Under the pieces are notes generated by a model. It saw only the letters and a list, made by a program, of their open reading frames with translations. It did not search any database and had not been told where the DNA came from. Of a stretch of DNA of 64,000 nt, positions 10,984 through 20,225 are shown one piece after another. The DNA comes from an uncultured Desulfovibrio sp. Its GTDB lineage: Bacteria > Desulfobacterota > Desulfovibrionia > Desulfovibrionales > Desulfovibrionaceae. Position 1 is the first letter of the stretch; each line of letters opens with the position of its first letter. Location of the stretch: assembly GCA_913063155.1 (NCBI GenBank), contig CAJXYU010000004.1:62001-126000 (forward strand), read 5' to 3'. Made by a program: the position numbers and the translations under genes.

Positions 10984-11862
10984 ATGCAGATAGCTATTGC
11001 AAGCGGCAAGGGAGGGACGGGCAAAACGACTGTGGCCACCAACCTTGCCGTTCATTTCAGCAGACAGGGTAAAAAGGTTACATTCATCGATTGCGATGTG
11101 GAAGAGCCTAATGCCCATTTTTTCCTGAATCCGAATTGGCATGACGAACGAAATGAATTTGTCCCGGTTCCCAAAATTGACAGCGCCAAATGTCTTGGCA
11201 GCGAGTGTCGGAAATGTATCGACCTCTGTCGGTTCAAGGCCTTGATCTGGATGGTGGACTCCGTACTGGAATTCCCGGAACTTTGCCACGGTTGCGCTCT
11301 GTGCGAACTGGCCTGTCCCGCGGGGGCCATTCAAGAAGCCACACGGCCCCTCGGAATTTCCCGGCTGGGAAAAACCGACTCCATTTCGCTTTACAGCGGT
11401 CTTTTACGTATCGGCGAGGCCATGGCCCCGCCTCTCATAAAAAAAGTGAAGCAACGCGCCATAACGGAACAAAATGAGCATGACGTACGAATCATCGACT
11501 GCCCTCCGGGTGCAACCTGCCCCGTGGTGGAAGCCCTTGAAGATTCCGATGCGGCAGTGCTGGTGACTGAGCCGACTCCGTTCGGACTACACGACCTGAA
11601 GATCGCCGTGGAACTCTTGAGAAAGGTACGCATACCCTTCGGGGTGGTCATCAACAGAGCCGGCATGGGTGATGACCGTGTCCAGAACTACCTGGAGAAC
11701 GAGAATATATCCTTGCTGGGAACACTTCCCCACAGCCTGGAAGCGGCAAATGCCTACTCCAAAGGCTCCTTGCTCATCAACCAAGTCCAAGGATACGCCT
11801 TATCGATCGCGGATATAGCCGGAAACATTCACACTCTGGCAGCTTCTGAGAGCAAATCATGA
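10984..11862 (+). CDS. MinD-superfamily P-loop ATPase with inserted ferredoxin domain (first copy)
   Basis: A 292-residue protein with a deviant Walker A KGGTGKTT (residues 9-16). A ferredoxin insert follows, with ligands Cys70/75/78/82 and Cys101/104/107/111, consistent with two [4Fe-4S] clusters; the first motif has C-x4-C instead of C-x2-C. The MinD fold resumes after it, with IDCPPGATCPV as the switch region. Such proteins (D. vulgaris DVU2103/DVU2104 type) are found in anaerobes and belong to the orange-protein complex. The stop overlaps the next start as ATGA. Iron-sulfur or heterometal cluster assembly is the likely general role, but the substrate is unproven. Confidence 0.9.
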   Translation: MQIAIASGKGGTGKTTVATNLAVHFSRQGKKVTFIDCDVEEPNAHFFLNPNWHDERNEFVPVPKIDSAKCLGSECRKCIDLCRFKALIWMVDSVLEFPELCHGCALCELACPAGAIQEATRPLGISRLGKTDSISLYSGLLRIGEAMAPPLIKKVKQRAITEQNEHDVRIIDCPPGATCPVVEALEDSDAAVLVTEPTPFGLHDLKIAVELLRKVRIPFGVVINRAGMGDDRVQNYLENENISLLGTLPHSLEAANAYSKGSLLINQVQGYALSIADIAGNIHTLAASESKS

Positions 11863-12728
11863 AACAAGTCGTCGTCATAAGTGGAAAGGGAGGAACCGGA
11901 AAAACCTCCATCACGGCTGCACTGGCCGGAGTCGGCCCCCAAAAAGTCATTGCGGACTGTGACGTGGACGCCGCCGACCTGCATCTGATCCTGGACCCGA
12001 AAGTGAAACTCCGTGAAGACTTTTACAGCGGTCAAACTGCAACCATCAACACGGAACATTGTATTGAGTGCGGACAATGCGCAGAGCAATGCCGTTTCAA
12101 TGCAATTTCAGTCTCATTTGAAATCGTTAAAGAAAAATGTGAAGGCTGCGGCCTGTGTGAATTCATTTGTCCCACCCAAGCCGTCAGCATGACCGACCGC
12201 AAATGTGGGCACCGCTTTGTCTCCAATACCCGATTTGGAACCATGGTGCATGCCGCCCTTGGCATAGGAGAAGAGAACTCCGGAAAACTGGTGACAGCAG
12301 TCCGCAAGACAGCCCGTGAGCTTGCCGAGGCCGAAAAGGCGAAGCTGGTACTGGTGGACGGTTCTCCCGGCATAGGCTGCCCGGTCATAGCTTCCCTGAC
12401 GGACATTGATTTCTGTATTCTGGTGGCCGAGCCCACGGTTTCAGCCGTGCATGACCTCAAGCGTGTCCATGAGCTTGCCCGTCATTTCGAGGTTCCCTGC
12501 ACGGCTATTTTGAACAAATGCGGCATCAATGAGTCTTTGGAAAATGAAATCAGGAAGTACTGTCGGGAAAATGAAATCCTCATCTTGGGGGAATTTCCCT
12601 ACGACACCACATTCTCGCAGGCGCAGATCCATGGCAAAACCGTTGCTGAATTTGCGCCAGACACCTTCGGCCCTACGGTTCGTAATATATGGAGTAGAAT
12701 GGCGAAAACCTTGGAACTACCGGACTGA
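11859..12728 (+). CDS. MinD-superfamily P-loop ATPase with inserted ferredoxin domain (second copy)
   Basis: A 289-residue paralogue of the preceding gene. Walker A is KGGTGKTS at residues 10-17. The ferredoxin insert has canonical C-x2-C-x2-C-x3-C sets at Cys68/71/74/78 and Cys94/97/100/104, and VDGSPGIGCPV marks the switch. The two paralogues are cotranslated through an ATGA overlap and probably form a heterodimer, as MinD-type ATPases dimerise around ATP. The insert differs from the first copy in having regular spacing in both motifs. It is followed four bases later by a Cys-rich protein gene. Confidence 0.9.
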   Translation: MKQVVVISGKGGTGKTSITAALAGVGPQKVIADCDVDAADLHLILDPKVKLREDFYSGQTATINTEHCIECGQCAEQCRFNAISVSFEIVKEKCEGCGLCEFICPTQAVSMTDRKCGHRFVSNTRFGTMVHAALGIGEENSGKLVTAVRKTARELAEAEKAKLVLVDGSPGIGCPVIASLTDIDFCILVAEPTVSAVHDLKRVHELARHFEVPCTAILNKCGINESLENEIRKYCRENEILILGEFPYDTTFSQAQIHGKTVAEFAPDTFGPTVRNIWSRMAKTLELPD

Positions 12729-12732
12729 CGAT

Positions 12733-13098
12733 ATGGAAAAAATACTGATCATCGGCTGCAAAAATACAATGGATGACGTTTGCATCGCTTGTTCCCGCTG
12801 CTTGGTCGGCTTCAACCGAAGAGAAGGAGCTTTTGAGGAGTACAAGAAAGCGGATGCCGAACTTATAGGCCTTCTGGGCTGCGGAGGATGTCCTGGAGCC
12901 GGAATTGCCCCTCGCCTAGCGCAGGTAAAGCTCTGGAACGCCCCCATGAAAGAGAAGCCAACAAGAATCCATCTGGCTCCGTGTATCGCTTCCCATTGTC
13001 CTTACAAGGAGGATATCATAGAAAAAATCAAGAAACTTTCCGGAATCGATGTGGTAACAGGAACACATCCATACCTTCCCGAAAAAATTTTCGCATAA
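12733..13098 (+). CDS. CGGC-type cysteine-rich protein
   Basis: A 121-residue protein starting at the ATG at 12733. Eight cysteines occur: Cys9, a C-x2-C-x2-C set at 17/20/23, Cys50 and Cys53 in GCGGCPGAG, and Cys84 and Cys89 in LAPCIASHCP. The CGGCPG signature and the later HLAPC...HCP motif match the small CGGC-domain proteins of anaerobes, thought to bind metal but not characterised. It ends the sigma-54 operon. Its ribosome site is poor, so it may depend on translation of the ATPase gene four bases upstream. Confidence 0.8.
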   Translation: MEKILIIGCKNTMDDVCIACSRCLVGFNRREGAFEEYKKADAELIGLLGCGGCPGAGIAPRLAQVKLWNAPMKEKPTRIHLAPCIASHCPYKEDIIEKIKKLSGIDVVTGTHPYLPEKIFA

Positions 13099-13100
13099 AA

Positions 13101-13126
13101 AAGGGGAGCTCCCAGGAGCTCCCCTT
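13101..13126 (-). terminator. Rho-independent terminator after lpxI
   Basis: A perfect 12-base stem (AAGGGGAGCTCC / GGAGCTCCCCTT) with a CA loop. On the reverse strand it is followed by a run of T residues (13102-13097 region), which suits termination of the lpx operon. On the plus strand only TTCTC follows, so it would end the MinD operon less efficiently. Confidence 0.85.
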
Positions 13127-13155
13127 CTCATTCACTATTTCCAATATTTTCAAAA

Positions 13156-13986
13156 TCACCCAAGATCATCCTGCGTCAAGCCAATGATGCTGATGCCGGC
13201 CTTGTCGGCTATGCGGACTGCTTCCTCCCGGTCAAAAAAAAGACTTTTACCCGCCTCGTAGGCAAGACAGGTTCCTTCTTCTTCGACCATGGTCTGGATG
13301 GTATCGACGCCAATGCTCGGCAAGTCGATCCGTTCCTCCTGGCCTGGTTTAAAGACCTTGACGATAACGGAGCCTTTTCCGCCATATCGGCAACCGCGCC
13401 TGATGGTTTCGTCCGTGCCTTCCAAAGCCTCCACAGCGGCAACTATTCCCTCACGGACAACGATGCACTGACCGATGTCCATGCGGCCAAGCTCCTTAGC
13501 CAGCTTCCAGCCGAAACGAATATCCTCCATTTCCCGCTCATCCGGCTCCCTGGAGGTGAGCACTCCTTTGCAGGAAAGCAGTTCAGGGACGAGTTCATGC
13601 GCCGGAGCGATCAGCATTCCCTCTGACTCGAATTCCTCGGCCAGGGCATTGAGGAGAGTCGAGTCTCCCTTGTCCTTGCGTTTGAACACAAGTTTCATGG
13701 CACGCATGTCCAAATGACGGACATCCATGATCTTGGGCTTGTTGATGGTCCCGGCCATGATGACCCGCTCCACTCCGTTCTCCTTGAAGAACTTGATGAG
13801 CTTGTTCAACTTGCCAAGCTTGAGTTCCATCCAAACGTCGGCATGTGAGGCTACATCCATGTTGGTGTGGCCCGAGAACCCGGCTACCACGAGCTTATGC
13901 CCATTGGCCTTGACTCCTTGGGCCACCAGCACGGGGAACTGTCTGCCGCCGGCCACCAAGCCTATGGTCATTGGCTGTTCCGACAT
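13156..13986 (-). CDS. lpxI: UDP-2,3-diacylglucosamine pyrophosphatase LpxI
   Basis: A 276-residue DUF1009 protein. LpxI hydrolyses UDP-2,3-diacylglucosamine to lipid X in the cytosol and replaces LpxH in many alpha- and deltaproteobacteria. Family marks are the N-terminal TIGLVAGGRQFPVLV (residues 7-21), NGVERVIMAGTINKP, and the C-terminal EALEGTDETIRRG with the catalytic-domain Asp. It is last in the lpxD-fabZ-lpxA-lpxI run, six bases after lpxA, and ends at a strong terminator. The context fully agrees with lipid A synthesis. Confidence 0.93.
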   Translation of the reverse strand: MSEQPMTIGLVAGGRQFPVLVAQGVKANGHKLVVAGFSGHTNMDVASHADVWMELKLGKLNKLIKFFKENGVERVIMAGTINKPKIMDVRHLDMRAMKLVFKRKDKGDSTLLNALAEEFESEGMLIAPAHELVPELLSCKGVLTSREPDEREMEDIRFGWKLAKELGRMDIGQCIVVREGIVAAVEALEGTDETIRRGCRYGGKGSVIVKVFKPGQEERIDLPSIGVDTIQTMVEEEGTCLAYEAGKSLFFDREEAVRIADKAGISIIGLTQDDLG

Positions 13987-13991
13987 GTGCG

Positions 13992-14801
13992 CTAATCTTG
14001 CTCGTGACCGTTCTTGTGCGCAGCAGGAGTCACGCCGTTCTTGCTTTCGCGGATAAACGTCACAAGATTCATGACTTCCGGGAATGAGCTGAATTCATCC
14101 TCCACCTGCTCAAGGGAAGCTTGTTTGGTCAAGCCGGAACGGAAGATGATCTTGTAAGCCTTTTTCAAAGCCTTGCATGCATCGGAAGAAAAACCGTTCC
14201 GACGCAGACCAATGAGATTCGGGCCATAAAGCGCCCCTCGTACGCCATGTGCCAGCATGTACGGAGGTACATCCTGCTTATATCCGCTGGCGCCGCCAAG
14301 GAAAGCGTAATCACCGATTTTGACGAACTGCTGTACTGCGGACATACCGCTGATGATGACCCTGTCGCCCACTTCCACGTGACCGGCAAGGTTTACCGAG
14401 TTGGCCATGATCACGTTGTCGCCGATGATGCAGTCGTGAGCGACATGGGCATAAGCCATAAAAAGGCAATTGGAGCCTACGACGGTCTCGGAATGGCCTT
14501 GCAGCGTGCCTCTATGAATGGTCACGCTCTCACGAATGCTGTTGTTGTCCCCCAATCGCAACCATGTCTCTTCGCCTTTATAGGCGACATGCTGAGGGTT
14601 ACCGCCAATACAGGCATGGGAGTGGATATGGTTTCCGGCTCCCATTTCCGTATACTGCTTCACTATGGAAAACGGCTCCAGAGTAGTTCCGTCACCAATT
14701 TTGGTATTCGCTTCCACGACACAATAGGGACCGATGTTGAGGTTGTCCCCCAATTCGGCCTTGGAATCGATGATTGCCGTGGGATGGATATTGGATGCCA
14801 C
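13992..14801 (-). CDS. lpxA: UDP-N-acetylglucosamine acyltransferase LpxA
   Basis: A 269-residue left-handed beta-helix acyltransferase carrying out the first step of lipid A synthesis. Hexapeptide repeats start at residue 5 ([17 protein letters not shown]), with [21 protein letters not shown] containing the catalytic-His region typical of LpxA (GxxPQ). The C-terminal helical domain follows [19 protein letters not shown]. The start is GTG at 14801, sharing its first base with the fabZ TAG stop (TAGTG), which implies coupling. Confidence 0.96.
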   Translation of the reverse strand: MASNIHPTAIIDSKAELGDNLNIGPYCVVEANTKIGDGTTLEPFSIVKQYTEMGAGNHIHSHACIGGNPQHVAYKGEETWLRLGDNNSIRESVTIHRGTLQGHSETVVGSNCLFMAYAHVAHDCIIGDNVIMANSVNLAGHVEVGDRVIISGMSAVQQFVKIGDYAFLGGASGYKQDVPPYMLAHGVRGALYGPNLIGLRRNGFSSDACKALKKAYKIIFRSGLTKQASLEQVEDEFSSFPEVMNLVTFIRESKNGVTPAAHKNGHEQD

Positions 14802-15262
14802 TACATATCCCCTTTTGCAGCGATGGACGCAGTGAATTCGCCTTCAGCGACGACCTGGCCGTCAACTTCGGCCACACCGCGCATGCGCCAGATATTCATT
14901 TTATGTTTGGTATAATACACATTGAGAACCAGCTGATCACCAGGGACAACCGGTTTCCTGAACTTGACCTTGTTCATGCCTGCAAAAAGAAACACACGGT
15001 CTCCCAAAGGCTCATCCAAGGTACGCATGACAAAAAGGCCACCGGTCTGGGCAAGGGCTTCGAGGATGAGAACTCCCGGCATGACCGGAAGGCCTGGGAA
15101 ATGTCCTTGGAAAAAACCTTCATTGAAGGTGACGTTTTTGTAGGCCTTCAGCATGACTCCGGGTTCGAACTCAAGCACTCTGTCTACAAGCAGAAAAGGA
15201 TACCTATGTGGCAACAGGTCCAGAATCCGCCTGATATCCATGACTTCAACAGCATCACTCAT
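14801..15262 (-). CDS. fabZ: 3-hydroxyacyl-[acyl-carrier-protein] dehydratase FabZ
   Basis: A 153-residue hotdog-fold enzyme dehydrating 3-hydroxyacyl-ACP in fatty acid synthesis. The active-site His lies in [13 protein letters not shown], and the partner Glu in [11 protein letters not shown]. The start at 15262 overlaps the lpxD stop by eight bases; an open frame continues upstream antisense-like through lpxD but is not coding. FabZ competes with LpxA/LpxD for 3-hydroxyacyl-ACP, and its place between lpxD and lpxA is the classic arrangement. Confidence 0.95.
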   Translation of the reverse strand: MSDAVEVMDIRRILDLLPHRYPFLLVDRVLEFEPGVMLKAYKNVTFNEGFFQGHFPGLPVMPGVLILEALAQTGGLFVMRTLDEPLGDRVFLFAGMNKVKFRKPVVPGDQLVLNVYYTKHKMNIWRMRGVAEVDGQVVAEGEFTASIAAKGDM

Positions 15263-16295
15263 TGATATCCCCTGTTGTTTTCTCCAGGTTGGCAAACTGC
15301 TTTTCAAGCTTCTTAACTCTCTTGAAAAGCTCCGGCAACTTCGGTGCGCAGACTCCCATGGCCTTGAGAAACGTGGCGTAAGGCATACTCGGAGACCCTC
15401 CAAGCTTGCTGCCCTCAGGAATCGTTCCGGAAATGCCACATTGTGCTCCAGCCATGGAATTGGAGCCGATCTTGACGTTGTCCGCCACACCGGCCTGTCC
15501 GCCGAGAATGACGTTGTCACCAATTTCCGTGCTGCCGCCAACGCCCACTTGACCCACAAGAAGGCAATTCTGGCCCACTTGGACGTTATGGCCGATCTGA
15601 ACAAGATTGTCGATCTTCGTGCCACGGCCTATTCGCGTGACGTCAAGAGCCGCACGGTCAATGGCGGTATTCGCACCGACCTCGACATTGGTTTCTATGG
15701 CAACCGTTCCGATCTGGGGAATTTTCATATGACCGAAAGACGTCTGTGCGTAGCCGTATCCGTCAGCACCAATAACGGCTCCAGGCTGAAGGATGACATT
15801 GTCTCCGATTGCAACTCCACCCATGACAACGACATTGGGATAAAGTATGCAATCATCACCGATCTTGGCGCCCTCACCGACATAACATCCAGGGAAGACT
15901 ACAGAATCGTCACCGATGATGGCATCTGCCCCAATGAATGCGAACGGGTATATAACAGCACTCTCAGAGACGAGTGCGCTCTCATGAATATATGCAAGGT
16001 GGCTGGTATTTTCCAAGCACCCCTGCGGTTTTTCAAAAAGCTGCACAACCCGGGCAAGGTCAAGATAAACGTTTTCGCTTATTAAAGACTGTGCGGCTTT
16101 ATCAGCATGCGCTGCACTGGTAATGATACAGCTTGCCTTGGTGGTCTCCAGCAGGTGAGCGTATTTGGGGTTGACCAAAAAAGAAATTTCACCGGGGCAC
16201 GCTTTCTCAAGCGTGTTGACCCCGGTGATTTCAATATCTTTGCCAGTGTATTCAAGGCCCAACTGCTGTGCAATCGAGCTTAACATCAACGGCAT
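15255..16295 (-). CDS. lpxD: UDP-3-O-acylglucosamine N-acyltransferase LpxD
   Basis: A 346-residue protein. The N-terminal uridine-binding domain ([21 protein letters not shown], about 24-44) is followed by a long run of hexapeptide repeats from about residue 100 to 290. The catalytic-His region is in [20 protein letters not shown]. The C-terminal part ([24 protein letters not shown]) forms the usual trimeric coiled helix. It adds the second 3-hydroxyacyl chain in lipid A synthesis. It lies three bases after the skp-like gene. Confidence 0.96.
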   Translation of the reverse strand: MPLMLSSIAQQLGLEYTGKDIEITGVNTLEKACPGEISFLVNPKYAHLLETTKASCIITSAAHADKAAQSLISENVYLDLARVVQLFEKPQGCLENTSHLAYIHESALVSESAVIYPFAFIGADAIIGDDSVVFPGCYVGEGAKIGDDCILYPNVVVMGGVAIGDNVILQPGAVIGADGYGYAQTSFGHMKIPQIGTVAIETNVEVGANTAIDRAALDVTRIGRGTKIDNLVQIGHNVQVGQNCLLVGQVGVGGSTEIGDNVILGGQAGVADNVKIGSNSMAGAQCGISGTIPEGSKLGGSPSMPYATFLKAMGVCAPKLPELFKRVKKLEKQFANLEKTTGDINE

Positions 16296-16298
16296 AAT

Positions 16299-16817
16299 CT
16301 ACTTCTTATTTTTCCAGGCGTTATTGAGTTCTTTGATGATGCTCGGAGTCACATCGGCAGATTTGGAGACAAACGGCATCTGGGTTTTGTTGAAGATGGC
16401 GGTGTAACCGTTCTTGGTGCCATAGTCTTCAATCACTTTACCAAGTGTTTCAAAAACCGGATTGGTGAGTGCATTCTGCTTTTCTTTCAGTTCGGTTCCA
16501 GCCCTTTTCTGATCTTCATTGAAACGGAACATCCGTTCACGGATCTTGCGGTCCAATTCCTCAAGAGCTTCCGGCTTCAACATGGTTTTCTGTTTTTCAC
16601 GTTGAACCTGCATATCCTTGATGGCTTTTCGTTCGGAAAGCAGCTTTTCCTGGAGCTCTTTCTTGATTGCAAGCCCCTTCTGAGCAGCACTTTTACCCGG
16701 CTCGGATTTAAGAAGCACCTCGGGTACGTTGACGAAACCGAACTTTTGCGCCGCAAAGGCGGAAGTGGCGGACAAAACGATGGCAATAGCCGTTATCAGT
16801 ATAATTCTTTTCATCAT
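16299..16817 (-). CDS. skp: OmpH/Skp-family periplasmic chaperone
   Basis: A 172-residue protein with a signal peptide (KRIILITAIAIVLSATSAFAA, cleaved near residue 23). It opens with the family's FGFVNVPEVLLKSEPGK and has a long charged coiled-coil arm (about 45-120) shaped like the Skp tentacles. Skp holds unfolded outer-membrane proteins in the periplasm and delivers them to BamA. Tandem ATGs at 16817 and 16814 follow AGGAG; the second has the better spacing. It sits between bamA and lpxD, as in E. coli. Confidence 0.9.
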   Translation of the reverse strand: MMKRIILITAIAIVLSATSAFAAQKFGFVNVPEVLLKSEPGKSAAQKGLAIKKELQEKLLSERKAIKDMQVQREKQKTMLKPEALEELDRKIRERMFRFNEDQKRAGTELKEKQNALTNPVFETLGKVIEDYGTKNGYTAIFNKTQMPFVSKSADVTPSIIKELNNAWKNKK

Positions 16818-16822
16818 TACTC

Positions 16823-19552
16823 CTAGAATTGTTTACCGACCATGAAGTCTACTGACTGTTGTTTACTGTCATGCAACTCATCAAAACCATATCCATAACT
16901 TATACTCAACGGGCCGATGGGAGAATTCCATCGAACCTCAGCTCCAGCACTCTTATAAAGTCCCAGAGAAGGCGCTCCCTCTTCATACCGATCAACACCA
17001 TCAAACCAGAATTCGCCTTCTTTCCAAACGTTACCCATATCAACGAAAGGAACCAGGTTAATACCATATTCATCACTGACAGGAACGATCAACTCCAGGT
17101 TGGAATAGAAGACCTTGTCACCGCCAATGCCGTCGCTGTCAACATCGCCATCATGCTCCTGCGCCTTGATCTTATACTTGGAATAACCGCGAACGGTTCC
17201 AGGCCCGCCAATTTTAAAGCGTTGGCCGGAGGGGATTTCGTCACCCCCGAAATTCTCATGCACAAAACCGGCATAGCCTTTCACGTGAAATACGGAATTG
17301 CCGAACAGGTTATGGTAGTAATCCGCACTGGTGGTATATTTGATATAATCATCCGATCCACCAAGCAGGCCACCGCCGTAGGCGATTCCTCCCGTCCACT
17401 TATAGCCGGCTGAGGGATTGCGATATCTGTTACGTGTGTCGCGTGTCAAACTAACGCCCAAACTACTATTAAGGTTGTAGCCTGCGTCATCTTTGATGTC
17501 GGAGTCTGCATCATTATCAATATCATAAATGTGATAATATTCAATATTATAGGTTGCTTTTATTCTGGTGTGATTGCCCAGCGGATAATACGCAGAAGCA
17601 GATGCACCGGGGCCAGACCGGATGAAGTCATCATATTCAGTTTTCTTATGATAAACGTTGAACCCAAGTCCAAGATCACTGTCATTCACCATCGGGTTCA
17701 AGAAATTGAAATCAAGCGCGGTTTTCTCGGAACCAACGATACCCGCAAGACTTGTGCTGTACCCCCTACCGAAAAGGTTGCTTTCCGAGATATTCGCACC
17801 AATATACGGGCCATCAAACGTCGAGTAGCCAACTCCGCCCCCGAGCTGCCCGGTGGGCTTTTCCTTGACCTGCACCAACAAGTCCATCTCATCCGGATTC
17901 CCGGTCTGGACAGGGGTGACGTTCACTTTTTCAAAGTATCCCAAGTTGTCAAGAGCTCTGGCGGAAGCATTCATTTTTTTTCCACTGAATTCATCTCCAT
18001 CAGCAAGACGCATCTTTCTGAGGATGACATTGTCTCTTGTAGTGATGTTTCCTTCCAAAAGAACCCGTCGAATATGAACCTTTTGATGCTTGGTGATGGT
18101 GAATTCCACATCGACAATCTTGGTTTCAGGGTCGTCGTTCAACTTCATGGCCACATCAGCATAGGCATAGCCATAGTTGTTGTAATATGAAGTCAGGTTC
18201 TTAACATCTTCCTGAGCGATGGATCTGTTGAAATAGTCGTCTTCTTTGCCCAAGTCGTCCGACTTGGTGATTTCAGCCAACTTTTCAGGCCCTTCAATCA
18301 GGTCGCCCTTGAAAATAACCTTCCCCATTTTATAACGGTCACCTTCATAGACCCTGAAAATGACGGTGATGCCGTCATCTTTGACTTCGACCTCCGCACG
18401 GCCGACCTTGGCGTCAATGAAACCATGGTTATGATAGTAAGCCATGATCGCGGCGGCATCGCGCTCCAGATACTCCTCCTTGAGCACTCCACCACCGAAC
18501 ACAATGCTCAGGAAACCGTGCTCCTGCAAGGCCAACTCGTCCTTAATATCATCAGGATCAAGCTGTTTGGCGCCATCAATGATAACTTCTTCGATGTAAA
18601 GCTTCTCGCCTTCCTCGATGACGAAATTCAAACGGGCCTGCCCGTTATCACCCGATTCAATCTCATGGGTGACTTTGGCTTTGTAGTAGCCCTCCTTGCG
18701 GTACATTTCACGGATGAGCTTTATGTCATCGGCCAACACCTTGGGGTTGATGACTCCACCCTTTTTCGTGGATACGGACTCAATGATGTCCTCACTGTCG
18801 ATAGCATCGGAACCAATTACGCTGATGGCTTGGATCCGAGGTTTTTCGACAACTTCAAACGTGACTTTCTTGCCGCCGGAGACATCATCCACCATGACTT
18901 TGACATCGTCGAAATAGCCAAGATCATAGATACTTTTCAACGCCTCGTTTATGGATTTCGCGGTCATCAGATCGCCCTTGGCAAGGGGGAGGCGCATAAG
19001 AACGACTTCCTTATCAAGGACTTTGGAGCCGCTGACATCAATTTCGGCAATGACATCCTGGCGCAACAGGCCGGTGCGCATCTTCTGCACCAATTCATCC
19101 ACGGCGGGCAGAAGGTTGATGAGCCCGTCACGGGATACAGTGACCTTTTTGGCCTCTTCCTTACCAAAGGCGTCCACAATTCGTGCATCGATGGTCAGCG
19201 TTTCCCCGATCTGATTGAAAGTCCCGTATATGGAAAAGCCGGAACCAAGCATCAGTGCAGCTTCACGCGCATTCCGATCCGTAATCTTTGTCAGCCCCTT
19301 TTCCTGCGCCAACTTGGACACGTCGGTCTGTGGAACTACGTCAAACCCCGCTTCCAGGAGCTTGTCAGACAAAAGTTCCGGTAAACTTTCCTTGAGATAG
19401 GCAAGGTCGTCACCGGCATAAATTTCAAAAGGCAAAACAGCGACCTTCACATCCTGATCCACAGGAGCAGAAAACGCATTGGCGGCAAAAGAAGCCACGA
19501 GGAAGAAAGAGAGGAAAGCCACTCGTAAAGAGCGAACACTAGTGCGCAGCAT
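16823..19552 (-). CDS. bamA: Outer-membrane assembly factor BamA with an extra N-terminal domain
   Basis: A 909-residue Omp85 protein. A signal peptide (to about Ala29) is followed by a domain not part of classical BamA (about 36-160), starting VKVAVLPFEIYAGDD and resembling the TolB-N/FlgO-type fold. POTRA repeats run from about 165, and a C-terminal barrel ends in Phe. Start 19552 has AGGAG six bases away and overlaps lolD by 14 bases; an earlier ATG (19576) lacks a site. BamA inserts beta-barrel proteins into the outer membrane. The neighbours (skp, lpxD, lolD) fit. Confidence 0.94.
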   Translation of the reverse strand: MLRTSVRSLRVAFLSFFLVASFAANAFSAPVDQDVKVAVLPFEIYAGDDLAYLKESLPELLSDKLLEAGFDVVPQTDVSKLAQEKGLTKITDRNAREAALMLGSGFSIYGTFNQIGETLTIDARIVDAFGKEEAKKVTVSRDGLINLLPAVDELVQKMRTGLLRQDVIAEIDVSGSKVLDKEVVLMRLPLAKGDLMTAKSINEALKSIYDLGYFDDVKVMVDDVSGGKKVTFEVVEKPRIQAISVIGSDAIDSEDIIESVSTKKGGVINPKVLADDIKLIREMYRKEGYYKAKVTHEIESGDNGQARLNFVIEEGEKLYIEEVIIDGAKQLDPDDIKDELALQEHGFLSIVFGGGVLKEEYLERDAAAIMAYYHNHGFIDAKVGRAEVEVKDDGITVIFRVYEGDRYKMGKVIFKGDLIEGPEKLAEITKSDDLGKEDDYFNRSIAQEDVKNLTSYYNNYGYAYADVAMKLNDDPETKIVDVEFTITKHQKVHIRRVLLEGNITTRDNVILRKMRLADGDEFSGKKMNASARALDNLGYFEKVNVTPVQTGNPDEMDLLVQVKEKPTGQLGGGVGYSTFDGPYIGANISESNLFGRGYSTSLAGIVGSEKTALDFNFLNPMVNDSDLGLGFNVYHKKTEYDDFIRSGPGASASAYYPLGNHTRIKATYNIEYYHIYDIDNDADSDIKDDAGYNLNSSLGVSLTRDTRNRYRNPSAGYKWTGGIAYGGGLLGGSDDYIKYTTSADYYHNLFGNSVFHVKGYAGFVHENFGGDEIPSGQRFKIGGPGTVRGYSKYKIKAQEHDGDVDSDGIGGDKVFYSNLELIVPVSDEYGINLVPFVDMGNVWKEGEFWFDGVDRYEEGAPSLGLYKSAGAEVRWNSPIGPLSISYGYGFDELHDSKQQSVDFMVGKQF

Positions 19553-20225
19553 ACAGTTCTCCTGAACGCAATTCATAACGTCTCTGCATCATGTTGGCCA
19601 AATCAGTATTATGAGTCACAACGACCAAAGTCGTTCCCAAGTCTTTATTCAGGGACACCAGCAGATCGCCAACCATATGCCCGGTATTTTCATCCAAGCT
19701 TCCGGTCGGTTCATCCGCCAATATCACTTTGGGCTTCATCAATATTGCACGAGCAATGGCGGCGCGCTGCCGCTCCCCCCCCGAAAGGGTCGTCACTCGA
19801 TGCTTTTTCCTATGGGAAAGGCTAACCCGATCCAAAGCCTCTTCGGCGAGGACAAAAGCCTTCCCTTTTCCCACGCCGCTGACCAAAGCAGGCATGGCTA
19901 CATTTTCAATGGTCGAGAATTCAGACAACAAATGATGAAACTGAAAAACAAAACCTATCTCGTTATTGCGAAGGCCGGCCCTCTGCTTTTTGTCCATACC
20001 TGAAATTTCTTCACCATTGAACATGACACTCCCTGAAGAAATCGAATCCAAGGTGCCCATGATGTGCAGCAGCGTGGTTTTCCCGGAACCGGAGGCTCCA
20101 TAGATGGCTATGGCCTCAGCAGGTTCCACGACCAAGTCAACATTATTGAGGACATGCACCACTTCCGTGGGACCAGCAAACTCTTTCCCGACAGAGGCAA
20201 GCCTGTATACGGCCTCACTACTCAT
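19539..20225 (-). CDS. lolD: Lipoprotein-releasing ABC transporter ATP-binding protein LolD
   Basis: A 228-residue ABC ATPase. It has Walker A GASGSGKTTLL, Q-loop GFVFQFHHLL, signature LSGGERQRAAIARAIL and Walker B VILADEPTGSLDE. The QFHHLL(x)EFS pattern and the downstream GDLLVSLNKDLGTTLVVVTH are characteristic of LolD. It powers release of lipoproteins from the inner membrane to LolA. The ATG at 20225 overlaps the lolC stop (ATGAGTAG), so lolC and lolD are coupled. Confidence 0.94.
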   Translation of the reverse strand: MSSEAVYRLASVGKEFAGPTEVVHVLNNVDLVVEPAEAIAIYGASGSGKTTLLHIMGTLDSISSGSVMFNGEEISGMDKKQRAGLRNNEIGFVFQFHHLLSEFSTIENVAMPALVSGVGKGKAFVLAEEALDRVSLSHRKKHRVTTLSGGERQRAAIARAILMKPKVILADEPTGSLDENTGHMVGDLLVSLNKDLGTTLVVVTHNTDLANMMQRRYELRSGELYAAH

